A stretch of 64,000 bases of DNA from DATHWB01 sp040905965 (GTDB taxonomy: Bacteria > Actinomycetota > Acidimicrobiia > Spongiisociales > ZC4RG35), in the NCBI GenBank assembly GCA_040905965.1, contig JBBDQP010000112.1:1-64000 (forward strand), given 5' to 3'. A model generated the notes under the pieces. The model was not told the origin of the DNA, searched no databases, and saw only the letters and a list, made by a program, of their open reading frames with translations. Shown here piece by piece: positions 25,080 to 33,550 of the stretch. The position numbers were made by a program, and so were the translations under genes. Every line of letters starts with the position of its first letter. The stretch's first letter is position 1.

Positions 25080-26745
25080 GAATGTGGTCCTCGAGTGCCG
25101 CCGTCAGAGCACCGCACGCCTCTTCGAGCCGCGCGGCCGCATCGTGATCGTCGACGACCCTGTCCAGCGCCTGGCGATGCGCCGCGGTGGCGGATGTGAG
25201 TACCTGACCGAGATTGTCGGAGAGAAGCGCCTGGGCAGACTTCGTCAGACGGCTGGCAGCGGCCGCGCCGAAGACTCGTTCGAGCACCGTCTGCTGGGCG
25301 GCCACCGCGCCGGCGGCCACACCCAATTCGGCGCCGGTCAAGCCCCCGGTGGACGCGAAGACACCCAACAGAAGAAGGGTGCCGGCGGCGTTGATCCCCA
25401 CACTCGCCGCCCGCGCCAATCGGTGGCGGGTGCGGCCCGTATCCGCCACCATCGCCACCACCTGCGCCTGCCACTCGGCCATGGACTCGTCGAGTTCGGC
25501 GCGCACCCCCGACCAATCGATCTCGACACTCTCCAACAGCGCGGCACCGGCGGTCGACAGCGACCACGCCAGTTCGATGGAGCTGGCAGCCTGCTCCGCA
25601 CGGCGGAGACCCAGTTCCACCAGCTCTGTTCGCACTTCCTGGTCGACCCGCGTGATGCGATCCGCCGACAAGGCCTTCCTCGGGAACGCGAGATCAGCCA
25701 GCCTGGAGACTCCGCGGCTGACGAGTTCGGCGAGGTCGGAGACGCCGATCATCCGCTGCCAGCGCACCACCACCTCTTGTCGGACGAGATTCCCGTTCTG
25801 CAGCCGAATCCCGATTTCCTCCTGTTGGGCGATGACGGCCTCTGCCACCACCGAGCGCAGCGCCTCGCCTTCTGCGGATTGGGCCTCCACTTCTCGTGCA
25901 AGCTCCCGACCGACAACTGCGGCATGTCTGCACGCCGCCTCGATACCCCGCTGCACCACACCGCTGTGGTCGGAGGCGACCACCTCCAGACGACGCGCGA
26001 GATTTCTCAGCGCGTACCCGTGGAGACGGCCGTCCGAACGGATCCGCTGTTCCTGGATGACGACGATGTCGTCGGCTGACTCGATGCCGCGGACCCCGGC
26101 GTCACGAAGGAGTCCGGCGAGATCGATCACTGCTCCGGCCGATCGCCGCGTCGTGCGGTTCATGACCACGACAAGGTCGAGGGAGCGTTCGGTCAGGTCG
26201 CCCAGCACCTCCCACGGCACGGCATCGGCGTACCGCTGCGGGGTGGTCACCGCGATCCCCACATCCGCAGCTTCGAGGATCGACGACGTCTGAAATCGAT
26301 GCTCTTCGGCAATCGAGTCGATGTCCGGAGTGTCCACGATGGCAAGGGATCCAAGAACCGGGTGTTCGTCGGCCACGACTTCGAGTGGTCCGGTGGGTCC
26401 CAGGGTCGACTCGATGGCCCCGGCATGCCGATGGTGAACCCAGACGACAGCCCGCCTGGTGGTCGGACGAAGCACTCCTGCTGCGGAGATGGGACGACCG
26501 ACGAGCGTGTTCACCAGGGTCGACTTGCCGCTCCCGGTCGGGCCGAACACGGCGACGACCACCGGATGAGTTGGATCGGCGAGACGCGGTTCCAGGTACC
26601 GCCGGAGGATGCCGAGCAGGTGATTGCGCCGAGCGATCCGTTCCTCCTGGGATGCCGTCGCAAGCGCGAAGTCGATCGACCCGGCCACATCGGCCAGGGC
26701 ATCGACCTCGGCGCGAAGCTTCGCGTGCGGAACGATCGTGGACAT
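25072..26745 (-). CDS. Dynamin-like GTPase (first of a pair)
   Basis: A 557-residue protein. G1 FGPTGSGKSTLVNTLVG (67-83), switch I RPTTRRAVVWVHH, G3 IVDTPDIDSIAEE, and a weak G4 VVVMNRTTRRS where the canonical Asp is missing. A long helical region follows and a hydrophobic Gly/Ala/Leu segment near 435-470 (INAAGTLLLLGVFASTGGL). Its switch-I motif matches that of the downstream GTPase, suggesting an old duplication. Leads a three-gene operon with the second GTPase and MscS. The divergent gene 86 bp away has a nuclease-like core. The lack of a normal G4 means guanine specificity must be shown. Confidence 0.78.
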   Translation of the reverse strand: MSTIVPHAKLRAEVDALADVAGSIDFALATASQEERIARRNHLLGILRRYLEPRLADPTHPVVVAVFGPTGSGKSTLVNTLVGRPISAAGVLRPTTRRAVVWVHHRHAGAIESTLGPTGPLEVVADEHPVLGSLAIVDTPDIDSIAEEHRFQTSSILEAADVGIAVTTPQRYADAVPWEVLGDLTERSLDLVVVMNRTTRRSAGAVIDLAGLLRDAGVRGIESADDIVVIQEQRIRSDGRLHGYALRNLARRLEVVASDHSGVVQRGIEAACRHAAVVGRELAREVEAQSAEGEALRSVVAEAVIAQQEEIGIRLQNGNLVRQEVVVRWQRMIGVSDLAELVSRGVSRLADLAFPRKALSADRITRVDQEVRTELVELGLRRAEQAASSIELAWSLSTAGAALLESVEIDWSGVRAELDESMAEWQAQVVAMVADTGRTRHRLARAASVGINAAGTLLLLGVFASTGGLTGAELGVAAGAVAAQQTVLERVFGAAAASRLTKSAQALLSDNLGQVLTSATAAHRQALDRVVDDHDAAARLEEACGALTAALEDHIRD

Positions 26746-26831
26746 TCGGCCGCCGATTGTGACATGCCACCACCGACGCCGAACCTCTGCCCGTCGCGCT
26801 TTGTGTCACACCCCTCCGATACGGTGCCGGT

Positions 26832-28094
26832 ATGACCGCAGATTCCACTCACACCCGGCCGAACGAAGTGACGATCGAGAACGGAAGGGCCATCCTCGAC
26901 GCATTCGAGTCGGACGATCCCGCAGTCGTCGGTGTACTCGCCAAACTCACGCCCAAGGAGCGGCCCGAAGCGGTCCGACGGATGCTGGGCATCGGAGCGC
27001 GAGCGATGGTCGACACTGCGGTCGGGTTGGATCTCGTCGCCCTCGATCAACGAGTGCTGCAGACCATCGAGCGGGCAACGGCAGTCGCCGAGACCCAAGT
27101 CCGCGCCATCGTGGCCGAGGCGGAGACGGTCATGCGGTCGTCGTTCGACCCGGACACCCGGACGTCGGTCATGGCGCGTGCCATCGCCGAGTTCGAAGCG
27201 GTCAGGTCGGCGATCGTCGACACGGTCGACCCATCGCGCACGGACTCCCACGTCGCCGTTCTCCTGGGATCCCTGACCTCGATGCTCGGACCGGGGGGCG
27301 ATCTGGAGGCGCGACTCGCCGCCGCCCTCGACCCATCGAGCGAGGACTCCGGACTCAACGGCTTCCGCCGCGACGTCGACCGCCGCTTCGGTGAACTACG
27401 AGACTTGCTGGCGGAACAACGCGGGCGCCGGGAAGAGTCCGACGCCGGCACTCGCAAGGGCTTCGACTTCGAGGATGCGATCGAGGCGCGGTTGCGCACC
27501 CTGAGCCGGCCGATCGGGGCGATCGTGTCACGAACCTCCGACGTCGTCGGATCCGTCGCCGGGTGTCTCGTCGGCGACTTCGTCGTCACGCTCGCCAGCG
27601 GCACCGCGGTGGTGATAGAGACCAAGAACTGCTCGCGCATCGGACTCGACGGCGGCGGCGGGATCCTCGCCGAGCTGGATCGAGCAATCTCCAATCGACA
27701 GGCATCGATCGCGATCTGTGTGTCGGCAACGGATGCCTTCCCCGCCGAGGTAGGAGCGTTCGGTGTCTATGGCAACCGAATCCTCGTGGTCGACGACGGC
27801 GAGGGCACGATGATCGAGGTGGCATTGCGCTGGGCCACGTTGCTCGCCTCGATCGGAGACCGTGTCGGAGGTGAAGTCGAGATCGACCGCGTTCTCGAAC
27901 TCACCGATCGGGCCCGCCGGCTCGTGCGGACGTTCTCGAGTCACCGCCGGGCTCTCACCGACAGCATGGAGTCCATCGGGCGAGTCAGGGAGGGACTCGA
28001 CGAAATGCGGAGAGATCTTCTCGTCCACATCGACGAGATCGAGTTCGAACTCGAGCGAGGCGGGACGTCCCTGAGGGCCGTCAGCGGCCAGTGA
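26832..28094 (+). CDS. Coiled-coil protein with PD-(D/E)XK-like core (DUF2130/RmuC-like)
   Basis: A 420-residue protein. Residues 1-205 are helical and charged. KGFDFEDAIEARL (209-221) begins a compact domain in which D249 of GDFVVTLASG, then E263 and K265 of VVIETKNCSRIG give the D...ExK pattern of PD-(D/E)XK nucleases, as in RmuC and DUF2130 proteins, which also follow a coiled coil. AISNRQASIAICVSATDAFP and NRILVVDDGEG complete the domain; another coiled coil runs 350-410. It diverges from the dynamin-like operon. The stop overlaps the end of the convergent epimerase gene by 14 bp. Possible roles: DNA repair, or defence with the GTPases. No known family is certain. Confidence 0.6.
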   Translation: MTADSTHTRPNEVTIENGRAILDAFESDDPAVVGVLAKLTPKERPEAVRRMLGIGARAMVDTAVGLDLVALDQRVLQTIERATAVAETQVRAIVAEAETVMRSSFDPDTRTSVMARAIAEFEAVRSAIVDTVDPSRTDSHVAVLLGSLTSMLGPGGDLEARLAAALDPSSEDSGLNGFRRDVDRRFGELRDLLAEQRGRREESDAGTRKGFDFEDAIEARLRTLSRPIGAIVSRTSDVVGSVAGCLVGDFVVTLASGTAVVIETKNCSRIGLDGGGGILAELDRAISNRQASIAICVSATDAFPAEVGAFGVYGNRILVVDDGEGTMIEVALRWATLLASIGDRVGGEVEIDRVLELTDRARRLVRTFSSHRRALTDSMESIGRVREGLDEMRRDLLVHIDEIEFELERGGTSLRAVSGQ

Positions 28095-28962
28095 CCGCGT
28101 GCTCCATCGCCGGGCCGATTTCGGGGTAGGCGAACTCGAAGCCGGACTCCTGCAACACGGCTGGACGCACTCGCTTCGATTCGAGCAGTAGGGCGTCAGC
28201 CGCGTCCGATCCCAACACGGCCTTCAAGAGGAACGCGGGCGTCGGAAACCACGACGGACGTCCCATCGCCGCGCCGAGTGCCCGCATGAAATCCTCGTTT
28301 CGCACTGGGTTCGGAGATGCCAGGTTGACCGGCCCCCGAATGCGGGAGTCGTCGAGAACGTGGAGAATGGCTCGCACCTCGTCCTCGAGCGTGATCCAAC
28401 TCCACCACTGTCGACCGTCACCGATCGGACCGCCGACGAAGACCCGAAAGGGAAGCATCATCTTGGGAAGCGAACCGCCGGACGAATCGAGGACGAGCGA
28501 AGTCCTGAGATACGCAACCCTGACACCGCCCTCGACTGCGGCGGCGGTCGCCTCCTCCCATGCCGCCGCCACCCCAGCCATGAAGCCCTCCCCGCCAGGC
28601 TCCGACTCGTCCAGGACGTCGTCACCTCGATCTCCGTAGAAGTCCATCCCCGAGGCAGAAACGAGAACGGGCGTTCCCGACGCGACGGCTGCCGCGGAAA
28701 TGAGGGTCGTTCCGTCGACGCGAGACGACAGGATCCGGCGCTTCTTCGACTCCGTCCACGGGGGGAGAATCGGTGCTCCGGCCAAGTGCACAATCGCGTC
28801 GACTCCGACCAACACCTCGTGGTCGATCCGGCCCGCTTCGATGTCCCATCCCGGACCCTGCGCGTTCCGTCGTAACGGAACAGCCTCGTCACCGCGTGCG
28901 ACGAGAGCGGCAGACAAGGCCGTCCCGATGAACCCGGACGCACCAGTGATCAGTACCCGCAT
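28081..28962 (-). CDS. TIGR01777-family SDR epimerase-like protein (YfcH/SULA type)
   Basis: A 293-residue extended short-chain dehydrogenase relative. MRVLITGASGFIGTALSAAL is the NAD(P) loop, DAIVHLAGAPI the second nucleotide contact, and LVSASGMDFYGDRGDD holds the YxxxK-region equivalent. WSWITLEDEVRAILHVL and PVNLASPNPVRNEDF are typical of this group. A C-terminal DUF1731-like tail has FLLKAVLGSDAADALLLESKR with the pattern VLQESGFEFAYP. ATG at 28962 starts directly on the Rossmann fold. The physiological substrate of the family is unknown. Confidence 0.85.
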   Translation of the reverse strand: MRVLITGASGFIGTALSAALVARGDEAVPLRRNAQGPGWDIEAGRIDHEVLVGVDAIVHLAGAPILPPWTESKKRRILSSRVDGTTLISAAAVASGTPVLVSASGMDFYGDRGDDVLDESEPGGEGFMAGVAAAWEEATAAAVEGGVRVAYLRTSLVLDSSGGSLPKMMLPFRVFVGGPIGDGRQWWSWITLEDEVRAILHVLDDSRIRGPVNLASPNPVRNEDFMRALGAAMGRPSWFPTPAFLLKAVLGSDAADALLLESKRVRPAVLQESGFEFAYPEIGPAMEHAVTGR

Positions 28963-29080
28963 ATCGAACCTTTCTCGGACGAACGCTATCTCGTTTCGGC
29001 GGGACCGGTAATCGCGCAGGTCGATCCAACTAGCCCCAGGAGGCGTCCTATCATCTCCCCCGCCCCCAGGGTTCTCCCTT

Positions 29081-31003
29081 ATGTCATCGATGTCACCCCG
29101 CGTCCGAGTGGCGCTCCTCGCCGTCGCAGGCCTGATCTTCGTGATCTTGGCTCTGTTCGGCGCGGGCAGATGGCTCCGGTCAGGCGAGATCATCGGTTCG
29201 ATCACCGTGCAGGGTCACGGGATCGAGCTCGGCGGCCTTTCGCCTGACGAAGCGGACGAGGCTCTCGCAGTCCTCGAACAGGAGTTGTCCATATCTCCGC
29301 TGACCGTCGACATCGACGGAAGGGAGACAACGGTCCTTCCGCAACAGCTCGGGTTTCTACTCGACCGGGCAGAAATGATCGAAGCGGCGATGGTCCGAGG
29401 GCGCCAGGGCGGGATCTCGGAACAGTTCCGCTGGTGGCTGAGCAACCTCCTCACGACCGATGAATTGGTCCCGCGCGGAGACGTCGATGCCGAAGCGGTC
29501 GAGGCCGTCCTCGCGATTTGGGACGTCGACGTCGTCGGGAACCCTCCGGTGCCCGGCGGAGTCGCCATCGAAGGCACGGTCCCCGTCCCCGTCTACCCGG
29601 AGACCGGACTGCAAGTCGACCGCGGGACCGCGGCGGGACGTCTCCTCGCCGGCGCACTGATGCGTCGTCCTGTCACAGTCGACCTCGACGCTGCGGTCGC
29701 CGTCTCCCGGGTGACCCGGGCCGACGTCGATGCGGCAGTCTCGCGGGCCCAGTTGTGGCTGTCGTCGCCAGTCGAACTGGCAACCGACGAAGTCACGATC
29801 GAGTTCTCGGTCGCCGACCTAGCGCGGGCGTTCACGTCATCGGCGGCCGACGGCGTCGTGCTGCTGGGCTTCGATCCCGCCGTCGTTGCCGAACTCCTGG
29901 AAGCGCGACGCAGCGAACTCGAAGCCGCCCCGGTCGATGCCCGGCTCGAAGTCGAGGGGGGGGGGGNNNNNNNNNNGTACGACGTGAACGTCGTACCCGG
30001 CCGCAACGGGACGCTGATCGACCCGGAGGCGACGGCCACCGCCCTCGCCGACGCCGCCTCATCCGTCCGACGACAAGGTCAGCTTCCTTTCGTCGAGGGA
30101 GCCGAACCGGAGATCACCACCGCCGAACTCGAAGCGCTCGGCATCGAGCACCTGGTGGCGGAGTTCACGACATATCACCCGTGCTGTCAGAACCGTGTGA
30201 CGAACATCCACCTCATGGCCGACATCGTGAACTGGGCCATCGTGGGACCCGGGGAGACGTTCGGGCTCAATGCCCACGTCGGCCAGCGCACCACCGAGCG
30301 GGGATTCCTCGAGGACGGGACCATCGTTCAGGGCGAACTCCTCGAAACGGTCGGTGGAGGCGTATCGCAGTTCGCCACCACGATGTACAACGCAGTGTTC
30401 TGGGGCGGCTACGAGGACGTCACCCACAAGCCGCACAGCTTCTACTTCAGTCGCTATCCGGAAGGTATCGAAGCCACGATCTCCTGGCAGCAACCGGAAT
30501 TGGCGTTCCGCAACGACACCGACGGCGCCCTCTGGATCCGTACTGCCTACACGGACACGTCGATCACGGTCCGGATCTACGGATCCAACGACGGTCGGAT
30601 CATTGTGGGAGATCACTCCAGAGGAGTCACCGACATCCGGGTGATCGCGGAGGGAGGTCCTGCGGCCCGTCGGGTCCGCGGCTCGATCGGAGGAAGGTTC
30701 AATCCCACCGAGCCGACCATCGAATATCGGGCGAATCCGGAACTCGAAGTGGATGAAACCGATCAGGTCCAGTCCCCCGCCCCGGGATGGAGCGTGACGG
30801 CGACTCGTGTCATCTCCGAAAATGGGGCGGAGCGGGAGCAAACGTGGACAGTTCGCTATCTCGCCCGGCGAGAAATCCTCGAGGTCCACCCCTGCAAGAT
30901 GCCCGATGCCACCGAGGAGTGCCCGGAGCCGACCACGACCACGACCACAACCACGACCACGACCGCGCCGCCCGAAAGCACGACGACCGCTCCCCCGCCC
31001 TGA
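29081..31003 (+). CDS. VanW-family cell-wall-associated protein (gap inside)
   Basis: About 640 residues. One membrane helix at about 7-30 (VALLAVAGLIFVILALFGAG) anchors it with the bulk outside. Two peptidoglycan-binding-like repeats follow (EIIGSITVQGHGIELGGLSP, GGVAIEGTVPVPVYPETGLQ). The VanW domain begins near TTYHPCCQNRVTNIHLMADI and includes GPGETFGLNAHVGQRT and GGGVSQFATTMYNAVFWGG. The tail is a run of Thr then Pro/Ser. A 10-N gap after eleven G at 29956-29976 hides a few residues between the two halves. Role: wall-linked, precise activity unknown. The start ATG at 29081 is followed by MSSMSPRVR. Confidence 0.82.
   Translation: MSSMSPRVRVALLAVAGLIFVILALFGAGRWLRSGEIIGSITVQGHGIELGGLSPDEADEALAVLEQELSISPLTVDIDGRETTVLPQQLGFLLDRAEMIEAAMVRGRQGGISEQFRWWLSNLLTTDELVPRGDVDAEAVEAVLAIWDVDVVGNPPVPGGVAIEGTVPVPVYPETGLQVDRGTAAGRLLAGALMRRPVTVDLDAAVAVSRVTRADVDAAVSRAQLWLSSPVELATDEVTIEFSVADLARAFTSSAADGVVLLGFDPAVVAELLEARRSELEAAPVDARLEVEGGGXXXXYDVNVVPGRNGTLIDPEATATALADAASSVRRQGQLPFVEGAEPEITTAELEALGIEHLVAEFTTYHPCCQNRVTNIHLMADIVNWAIVGPGETFGLNAHVGQRTTERGFLEDGTIVQGELLETVGGGVSQFATTMYNAVFWGGYEDVTHKPHSFYFSRYPEGIEATISWQQPELAFRNDTDGALWIRTAYTDTSITVRIYGSNDGRIIVGDHSRGVTDIRVIAEGGPAARRVRGSIGGRFNPTEPTIEYRANPELEVDETDQVQSPAPGWSVTATRVISENGAEREQTWTVRYLARREILEVHPCKMPDATEECPEPTTTTTTTTTTTAPPESTTTAPPP
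29956..29996. other. Poly-G run, 10-N gap and adjoining palindrome
   Basis: Eleven G (29956-29966) lead into N at 29967-29976. Directly after, GTACGACGT and ACGTCGTAC (29977-29985, 29988-29996) form a 9-bp inverted repeat with GA between. The G run is likely a read artefact at a difficult hairpin, and the flanking residues of the VanW protein are therefore unreliable. Confidence 0.85.
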
Positions 31004-31010
31004 GACCTCT

Positions 31011-31325
31011 CTAGCTGGCGGCCACGGGTTCGGGATAGACCCTGAAGAACTCGGAGACAAGGGCTGTGATGGCAGCCACGGCGGAATCGTCCCACCCGGC
31101 GAAGCGGCGGGCGGATACCTGATTCGACATGACGTGCACGTGGTCGACGTCACCGTCGGTCTCGAAGATCCGAACGGCCAGCCGCCCGGGGAACGTACCC
31201 GAGCGTCCCGCGGCCTCGACGCCGCCGTACGTCTCACCGTCCTGGCCGGCGAGGGTTCGATCGGTGTCGATCATCAGCACCTTGTCGATGACCGTCACCC
31301 TGTTGATTTCGATGGTTTGTCCCAA
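31011..31325 (-). CDS. Hypothetical protein, 104 residues
   Basis: No family recognised. TTG at 31325 is proposed as start: GGAG lies 7 bases before it and the protein then begins MGQTIEINRVTVIDKV. An open frame to 31391 exists but the added part is Arg-rich shadow sequence. The protein has alternating strands (RLAVRIFETDGDVDHVHVM) and a helix near the end (AVAAITALVSEFFRVYPEP), with no signal or membrane segment. It converges with the VanW gene, 7 bp away. Codon usage with G/C third positions supports a real gene. Confidence 0.6.
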   Translation of the reverse strand: MGQTIEINRVTVIDKVLMIDTDRTLAGQDGETYGGVEAAGRSGTFPGRLAVRIFETDGDVDHVHVMSNQVSARRFAGWDDSAVAAITALVSEFFRVYPEPVAAS

Positions 31326-31415
31326 AGAGCGTCTCCGTTCGAGTCGCCGGGATCCTACCCAGCTCCGTGCCCGCCGCTGACTGGGACACATTGGCGACGC
31401 AACCTCGCAGAGACG

Positions 31416-32891
31416 TCAGCGGGAGAATCCGCCCACTTCCGGACCGTCGCGACCGGACTTCTGGGACGGCACGCCGCGATCTCGCTCGCCGATGACATGG
31501 ATCTTCATGAGGTTGGTCGTCGCCTGAAGATTGGGAGGGATGCCGGCGACCATCACGACCGCCGTTCCCCGTTCGCAGATGCCTTCCTTTTCCAGGAACT
31601 TCTCTGCGGCCGCGATCATGACGTCGGTGTAATCCCTTCGACCGAACGGATGCGGCTGGACTCCCCGGTAGAGGGCCATGCGGGCCAGAGTCGTGTCGAC
31701 CGGCGTGAAACCAACAATGCGTCCGGCCGGGCGGTACTTCGAGAGAAGCCGGGCAGTGTTACCCGACTCGGTGAACGCAACGATCGTCTCGATTCCGAGG
31801 TCGGACGCCGCTTGCACCGCCGACCTGGCCACCGCCGATCCGATGGACCCGCCGAAGAAGTCCACGTCGATGTCCACGGTCCCCGCACCGAAGCCACGTT
31901 CCACCTCGGCACAGATCTTGTCCATCATCCTGACCGACTCGACAGGGAAGTCTCCCATCGCGGTCTCCGCGCTGAGCATCACCGCGTCGGTGCCGTTGAG
32001 GACTGCGTTGGCGACATCTGTGACCTCGGCCCGGGTCGGCCGCGGCGACTTCGTCATGGACTCGAGCATCTCCGTGGCGGTGATCGAGACGAGACCCGCC
32101 GCGTTGGTGCGGGCGATGATGTCGGCCTGTACCAACGGGATCCTCTCCAACGGGAGCTGAACCCCGAGATCGCCACGCGCCACCATCGCCCCGGCGGCTT
32201 CAGTCAGGATGTCGTCGAGATTCTGATACGCCAGCGCCAATTCGATCTTGGCGATGACCGGCACACCTCCGGCGAGGTCCCGAATCTCCCTGATGTCGCT
32301 GCCGGTCCGGACGAAGGAGGCGGCCACGTAGTCCACCTTGAGCTCCCGTCCGAAACTCAGATCCGACCGGTCCTTGTCGGTGATCGCCGGCACGCGCAGG
32401 TCGGTGTCAGGGAATGCAACGCCCTTGCCATCGCCAAGCAATCCGCCCTGCACAACCCTGGCGACGATGTGATCGCCCTCCACTTCTTCGGCGATCAGAT
32501 GAATGAGGCCGTCCGCCAACAGGATTCGCTCCCCTGGCTGGATGTCGTCGAGCAGATGGTCGTAGTCGACGAAGATGCGAGTCGGATCGTCGGAGAAGTG
32601 ACGCCCACCGACCAGATGCACTGTCGAGCCGCTCGCGAGCGCCACCCGACCGTCGGGGAAAGATCCGACCCGGAGTTTTGGACCCTGGATGTCCTGGAGC
32701 AGCGCCACCACTCGACCTTCGGCCTTCGCGGCCTCTCTCACAAACTCCGCGAGTTGCGAGTGGAACTGGTGGTCACCATGGGAGAAGTTGAGCCTGGCGA
32801 CATCCATTCCGGCGGCGACGAGTGCTCGGATCGAGTCGGGATCGGCCACCGCCGGTCCCAGTGTCGCGACGATCTTGGTCAGTCGTTCCAT
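31416..32891 (-). CDS. pyk: Pyruvate kinase
   Basis: A 491-residue glycolytic enzyme turning phosphoenolpyruvate and ADP into pyruvate and ATP. TKIVATLGPAV and DVARLNFSHGD at the N-terminus, the B-domain GSTVHLVGG, KIELALAYQNLDDIL with catalytic Lys and metal Glu, MVARGDLGVQLPLERIPLVQ, and SITATEMLESMTKSPRPTRA are all canonical. The C-terminal domain ends with GIPPNLQATTNLMKIHVIGE. The length is normal. It follows a HAD phosphatase gene by 35 bp on the same strand. Confidence 0.96.
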   Translation of the reverse strand: MERLTKIVATLGPAVADPDSIRALVAAGMDVARLNFSHGDHQFHSQLAEFVREAAKAEGRVVALLQDIQGPKLRVGSFPDGRVALASGSTVHLVGGRHFSDDPTRIFVDYDHLLDDIQPGERILLADGLIHLIAEEVEGDHIVARVVQGGLLGDGKGVAFPDTDLRVPAITDKDRSDLSFGRELKVDYVAASFVRTGSDIREIRDLAGGVPVIAKIELALAYQNLDDILTEAAGAMVARGDLGVQLPLERIPLVQADIIARTNAAGLVSITATEMLESMTKSPRPTRAEVTDVANAVLNGTDAVMLSAETAMGDFPVESVRMMDKICAEVERGFGAGTVDIDVDFFGGSIGSAVARSAVQAASDLGIETIVAFTESGNTARLLSKYRPAGRIVGFTPVDTTLARMALYRGVQPHPFGRRDYTDVMIAAAEKFLEKEGICERGTAVVMVAGIPPNLQATTNLMKIHVIGERDRGVPSQKSGRDGPEVGGFSR

Positions 32892-32926
32892 GTCGCCCGC
32901 ACGCTAGCCACCCTCCGTAAGCGCTT

Positions 32927-33550
32927 TCACACCCGGTCGACGACGACATCGGCACCTGCGAGCTGACGCCGATCGAACACTCCGCGATCGACGGCCACGA
33001 CCAGACAGCCTGCGGCTTTGGCCGCAGCGACGCCGGTCGGACTGTCCTCGATCACGACGCATCGCTCGGCATCCGCACCTGCGAGCGAGGCAGCCCGCAG
33101 ATACAGATCCGGCGCAGGTTTCGGGTTCTCGACCTCGTCGGCGGTCACCGAGAACGGTAAGAGCCTGCCGAGGCCGACGGCTGCCAGCAACACGTCGAGC
33201 CGCCAGCGCAGTCCGTTCGTCGCCACGCCAATCGGCACGCCGGCGTATTCGAGTCGATCGATGAACGCCAGGGTGTCGCCGAAAGCCGCAGCCTCGCCTG
33301 CGATCCTTTCGAACGCGTGTTGGGCTTCGAGTTCCAAGCGGACAGAGTCGACACCGACATCCGGGGCGAAGCGATTCGCGACCATCGCCTCTGTACCGCC
33401 GATCGAAGCGGCGAAGACGTCCATGTCGAGGTCGTATCCATGGACCGCGAGCGCCTCCGACCATGCCCTGAACGAGACAGGCTCGGAATCGACGAGCACA
33501 CCGTCGCAGTCGAAGAGCACGGCTTCACATTCGAGTCCGTGGATGTTCAC
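32927..33550 (-). CDS. HAD-superfamily phosphatase (beta-phosphoglucomutase-like)
   Basis: A 207-residue hydrolase. CEAVLFDCDGVLVDSEPVSF has both catalytic Asp residues, IGVATNGLRW the Thr/Ser loop, SVTADEVENPKPAPDLYLRA the Lys loop, and CVVIEDSPTGVAAAKAAG the final acidic pair. A helical cap (about 16-80) puts it in the beta-phosphoglucomutase/phosphoglycolate phosphatase group. The GTG at 33550 overlaps the gatB stop by four bases (GTGA). Substrate unknown; could be sugar phosphate or phosphoglycolate. Confidence 0.88.
   Translation of the reverse strand: MNIHGLECEAVLFDCDGVLVDSEPVSFRAWSEALAVHGYDLDMDVFAASIGGTEAMVANRFAPDVGVDSVRLELEAQHAFERIAGEAAAFGDTLAFIDRLEYAGVPIGVATNGLRWRLDVLLAAVGLGRLLPFSVTADEVENPKPAPDLYLRAASLAGADAERCVVIEDSPTGVAAAKAAGCLVVAVDRGVFDRRQLAGADVVVDRV

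Noticed and set aside
30807..32966. A 719-residue plus-strand open frame
   Set aside because: It lies antisense to pyruvate kinase, whose motifs are unmistakable; the long frame is a product of high G+C content.
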